Below, piece after piece: positions 7,059 to 8,961 of a stretch of DNA of 8,961 bases. The notes under the pieces were generated by a model. That model worked only from the letters and a program-made list of their open reading frames with translations, made no database searches and was not told the origin of the DNA. Origin of the DNA: Cellvibrionales bacterium UBA5860 (GTDB lineage: Bacteria; Pseudomonadota; Gammaproteobacteria; Pseudomonadales; Porticoccaceae); NCBI GenBank assembly GCA_002431545.1, contig DJFY01000026.1, positions 95,603 to 104,563 of the forward strand, written 5' to 3'. Every line of letters begins with the position of its first letter. Within the stretch, counting starts at the first letter, position 1. Both the position numbers and the translations under genes were made by a program.

Positions 7059-8018
7059 TTACTTCTCTTCGACTAGACACTGAACAATGTATCGGCTCAT
7101 CTTCTCTCTGCCGAAGGTCTGATCAAGAACAACGGAAAAGTCTTCAGGGCCCGGCGGCTTCGAATCGCCTAGTAGTTGGAATCGTCGCGTATTGATATTC
7201 CGCTCAAGCGCTTGCAGCGTCGCATCGCTTTCCTCCGCAACCAGCTTGGCCGCCAAACAGGTACAGCCCGTCTCCGCCTTTGCTTGATTCATCTGGAAAT
7301 ACGTTGCCAGCAGACTGTCCTTGCATAAATCCGTATAGAAGGTCCGGCGCATTTTAGCGTGGCCTTCTCTAAGCTTTTTACTGATATCCGGCTGTACTGT
7401 CTCCAGCGTCTGCTGTTTTTGTGGCGTCCGTGCTGCGGGCACGATCGTTTGTAACTCTTCCGGCCAACGCGCGAGCGGCGCTGAGTAACGCGGCTTTATG
7501 ATGAATTTCGGGACGGGCGCATATTCCCCCGGCTTCGAATAGAACGACATGCGCAATGGGTACGTTCCGCTTGCACATGGCGGGCTTGTTGCCGAGAGCA
7601 CAGATGAGAGCGAGCCTTTGCGGTTGATCGACCCACTTTGCGGCACACAGAGAATCGAGGGCGCGCGCTTATTCCCGTTCGCTGGCTCTGCTTCTTCAGG
7701 AACATAGACCGGATTGCCGACTCCGCCTTCCCAGAGCGTATGGGTAAAACCGATGGCTATGCCCTGATAGACGGACGTATTGACGTCGTCGCATTGTCCT
7801 TTGCGGATCGTATGCCAGCCCGAAAGCTGGGCCCGATCACCCTGGCCGAGATTCCAGCGTGTTCTCAGTACAACGTAATTCAGGTCGACATCACCACGGT
7901 TACAAACATTCACCCAGTGATATTCATTCGATTGGGCAGAAGCGCTTTGGATGGTTATCGGTAAGGTGGCCACAAAGCAGGACAAAGCGCCGATGCTGAC
8001 CAGCAGGCCACGCATCAT
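7059..8018 (-). CDS. Secreted cysteine-rich protein, DUF1036-like N-terminal region and CxC helical C-terminal region
   Basis: This 319-residue protein has a Sec signal peptide at about 1-28 (MMRGLLVSIGALSCFVATLP, cleavage probably after SASA). Residues about 33-95 (VNVCNRGDVDLNYVVLRTRW, then LSGWHTIRKGQCDDV) resemble DUF1036, in which a folded sheet carries a GW motif and a conserved cysteine. That resemblance is from memory and moderate. Residues about 160-215 are a proline-rich linker. Residues about 216-319 look helical and contain LCKDSLL, GCTCLAAKLV at 251-260 and a final QCLVEEK. This pattern resembles small periplasmic domains with a CxC pair and a distal cysteine, likely disulfide-bonded. 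Mature cysteines are 39, 76, 124, 148, 232, 252, 254 and 314. The gene overlaps the 76-residue ORF by four bases (ATGA), implying translational coupling. No enzymatic motif was seen; the role is unknown. Confidence 0.8.
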   Translation of the reverse strand: MMRGLLVSIGALSCFVATLPITIQSASAQSNEYHWVNVCNRGDVDLNYVVLRTRWNLGQGDRAQLSGWHTIRKGQCDDVNTSVYQGIAIGFTHTLWEGGVGNPVYVPEEAEPANGNKRAPSILCVPQSGSINRKGSLSSVLSATSPPCASGTYPLRMSFYSKPGEYAPVPKFIIKPRYSAPLARWPEELQTIVPAARTPQKQQTLETVQPDISKKLREGHAKMRRTFYTDLCKDSLLATYFQMNQAKAETGCTCLAAKLVAEESDATLQALERNINTRRFQLLGDSKPPGPEDFSVVLDQTFGREKMSRYIVQCLVEEK

Positions 8019-8245
8019 CTGTCTTGTTCGCCATCAGGCAGGGACGCTGCCCCAATCGACTGATACAAATCGAAAAGCGCCTGATGGGCTTTTTCGGCTA
8101 GCGTCGACCAGTGCTCATTCTTTTGAATTGCTGGATGTTCCAGCAACTCGGTATCCACGCTCCGCATCAGGAACGAGGTCATATGCAAGACTTCATGCGT
8201 AAGAAGCGGATCAGTCGTTTTTATCGGTGTCTTCGTGTTCGTCAT
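8015..8245 (-). CDS. Small soluble protein of unknown function (76 residues)
   Basis: The product is hydrophilic and probably helical, with no signal peptide or membrane segment, so it should be cytoplasmic unless exported another way. Its core reads LLTHEVLHMTSFLMRSVD, then LLEHPAIQKNEHWSTLAEKA and ALFDLYQSIGA. The HEVLH stretch superficially resembles the HExxH of zinc peptidases: His at 17 and 21 with Glu at 18. In a 76-residue protein without further support I do not call a protease. The start lies inside the upstream lipoprotein gene (35-base overlap). No alternative start exists between the end of that gene and the HEVLH core, so the overlap seems real. Its stop overlaps the next ATG. 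No clear Shine-Dalgarno precedes it, consistent with coupled translation. Confidence 0.72.
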   Translation of the reverse strand: MTNTKTPIKTTDPLLTHEVLHMTSFLMRSVDTELLEHPAIQKNEHWSTLAEKAHQALFDLYQSIGAASLPDGEQDR

Positions 8246-8447
8246 CAGTATTGCTAGCGTTTTGTTGATCTGAATTTTGTATGCTTGTCAGTGTGCATGC
8301 CATGGGCGCACTCCCGTCAGGGTTTTTGCCGATGGGCAACTCAAAACACCCGCTCGGCCAGTCCACGGCCTCAGGCGCAGGCTGATTGTTCGACGAACAT
8401 GCGCCTAGGAGCAATACGACAAGAATGCCAAGCAATCGTGATGTCAC
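8211..8447 (-). CDS. Small lipoprotein of unknown function (78 residues, GTG start)
   Basis: The sequence begins MTSRLLGILVVLLLGACSSN: a short charged n-region, a hydrophobic core and the lipobox LGAC, with the lipidated cysteine at 17. Residue +2 is Ser, so Lol sorting would send it to the outer membrane. The mature part is about 62 residues. It has two further cysteines (34 and 51) bracketing a loop that contains IGKNPDGSAP, probably a disulfide, and then a strongly acidic, disordered tail (TDDEHEDTDKND). The start is GTG at 8447; AAGG overlapping the stop of the upstream gene lies about 10 bases before it. It follows that gene by 13 bases and overlaps the next by 35. I recognise no family. 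It may anchor a partner from the same cluster at the outer membrane; this is inference. Confidence 0.75.
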   Translation of the reverse strand: MTSRLLGILVVLLLGACSSNNQPAPEAVDWPSGCFELPIGKNPDGSAPMACTLTSIQNSDQQNASNTDDEHEDTDKND

Positions 8448-8460
8448 TTCTTGGCGGCCT

Positions 8461-8961
8461 TTATAATCGATCTTTTAGGATCAGATGTTTAGCGGCGCAG
8501 ATATTCGTCTCCTGTTTGAGGAACTCGCTTTTGATCGCGGCAATGTCTTGCGGTTTTAAGTTCGAGTTGTTCAGCGCAAAGGCAACTTGCCTGATTCTGC
8601 CATCTTGTCTGCTGAATGCAGCCGTATATCCGGCAGCGTCAAGCTTTTGGCCACGCAGTCGCCACCATTCTTTCTGTTTGGCAAATAATCGCTGAAAACG
8701 TTTCAATCGCTCTGGCCCCCCATCTGCCTCACGATCGATCTGAAAACTTGCCATGGGGTCATGGTTTAGTCGTCTAATTGCAAAATCAAAAATTTCTCCA
8801 CACCACGCAGCTTCCTTGATCTCCTCATCTGAGGGGGTGCTTGCCTCGGTGACGTTGGTTTGCTTAACCCCTCGCCAGGTATCCGAATACGCCTTACGCT
8901 GCCATCCACTCAGAATTGTTGGCAATGCTTTCAGAGATTCCCGACAGTCTTTTGCTAAAAC
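8461..8961 (-). CDS. Protein of unknown function, 5' end cut by the window edge
   Basis: The frame is open from the right edge to TAA at 8461, giving the last 166 residues. A TTG at 8925 could be read as a start, but 12 in-frame codons precede it without a stop and no ribosome binding site stands before it, so the gene most likely begins outside the window. The visible part starts VLAKDCRESLKALPTILSGW and is followed by YSDTWRGV. It then has an AWCGEIFDFAIRRL helix, a basic, tryptophan-containing segment (RFQRLFAKQKEWWRLRGQKL) and a C-terminal FLKQETNICAAKHLIL. It has four cysteines or fewer and no membrane segment. I cannot assign a family. It precedes the lipoprotein gene by 13 bases and is evidently the upstream member of the same operon. 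Confidence 0.75.
   Translation of the reverse strand, partial: VLAKDCRESLKALPTILSGWQRKAYSDTWRGVKQTNVTEASTPSDEEIKEAAWCGEIFDFAIRRLNHDPMASFQIDREADGGPERLKRFQRLFAKQKEWWRLRGQKLDAAGYTAAFSRQDGRIRQVAFALNNSNLKPQDIAAIKSEFLKQETNICAAKHLILKDRL

Noticed and set aside
7638..7964. 108-codon plus-strand frame
   Set aside because: It is antisense to the secreted cysteine-rich gene, which has a signal peptide and coupled start; nothing supports the opposite frame.
8285..8695. 136-codon plus-strand frame
   Set aside because: It is antisense to the lipoprotein and the edge-cut gene; the lipobox on the other strand is decisive.
8461..8925. TTG at 8925 as the true start of the right-edge gene
   Set aside because: The frame stays open for 12 more codons to the window edge, and no ribosome binding site precedes the TTG.

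Overview
The window looks like chromosomal DNA from a Gram-negative bacterium, most likely a gammaproteobacterium. Three things point that way: a YcbB/LdtD-type L,D-transpeptidase, a YdgA-like DUF945 protein, and a lipoprotein with an outer-membrane-type lipobox. This is inferred from protein families, not from a marker gene. There is no rRNA, tRNA, CRISPR array, recognisable transposase or prophage.

Layout. (1) 1-881, minus strand: the N-terminal part of a periplasmic L,D-transpeptidase. It leaves the window inside its peptidoglycan-binding domain, so the catalytic domain is not seen. (2) 882-1374: a gene-free leader with one hairpin and one promoter-like pair. (3) 1375-2766, plus: a membrane-anchored coiled-coil protein with a C-terminal AIM24-like domain, starting at TTG behind a good Shine-Dalgarno. 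(4) 3000-4409, plus: a DUF945/YdgA-family protein. (5) 4486-5544, minus: a short CNNM/DUF21 + CBS-pair membrane protein, convergent with the DUF945 gene and divergent from the next. (6) 5664-6644, plus: a zinc-free medium-chain NAD(P)H oxidoreductase. (7) 6645-7058: no large gene, but two small minus-strand reading frames, one with a strong ribosome binding site. (8) 8961-7059, minus: a tight cluster of four genes of unknown function. In transcription order these are a protein cut by the window edge, a small lipoprotein (GTG start), a 76-residue protein, and a secreted cysteine-rich protein.

The left part mostly concerns the cell envelope: peptidoglycan cross-linking, inner-membrane-anchored proteins and a probable ion transporter. 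These genes do not form one operon, since orientations alternate and gaps are 76-500 bases. The only clear multi-gene unit is the 8961-7059 cluster. It has a 13-base gap, a 35-base overlap and a 4-base ATGA overlap, which together imply co-transcription and translational coupling. At least two of its products carry export signals. It is the best candidate here for an undescribed system, but nothing in the sequence shows its function.
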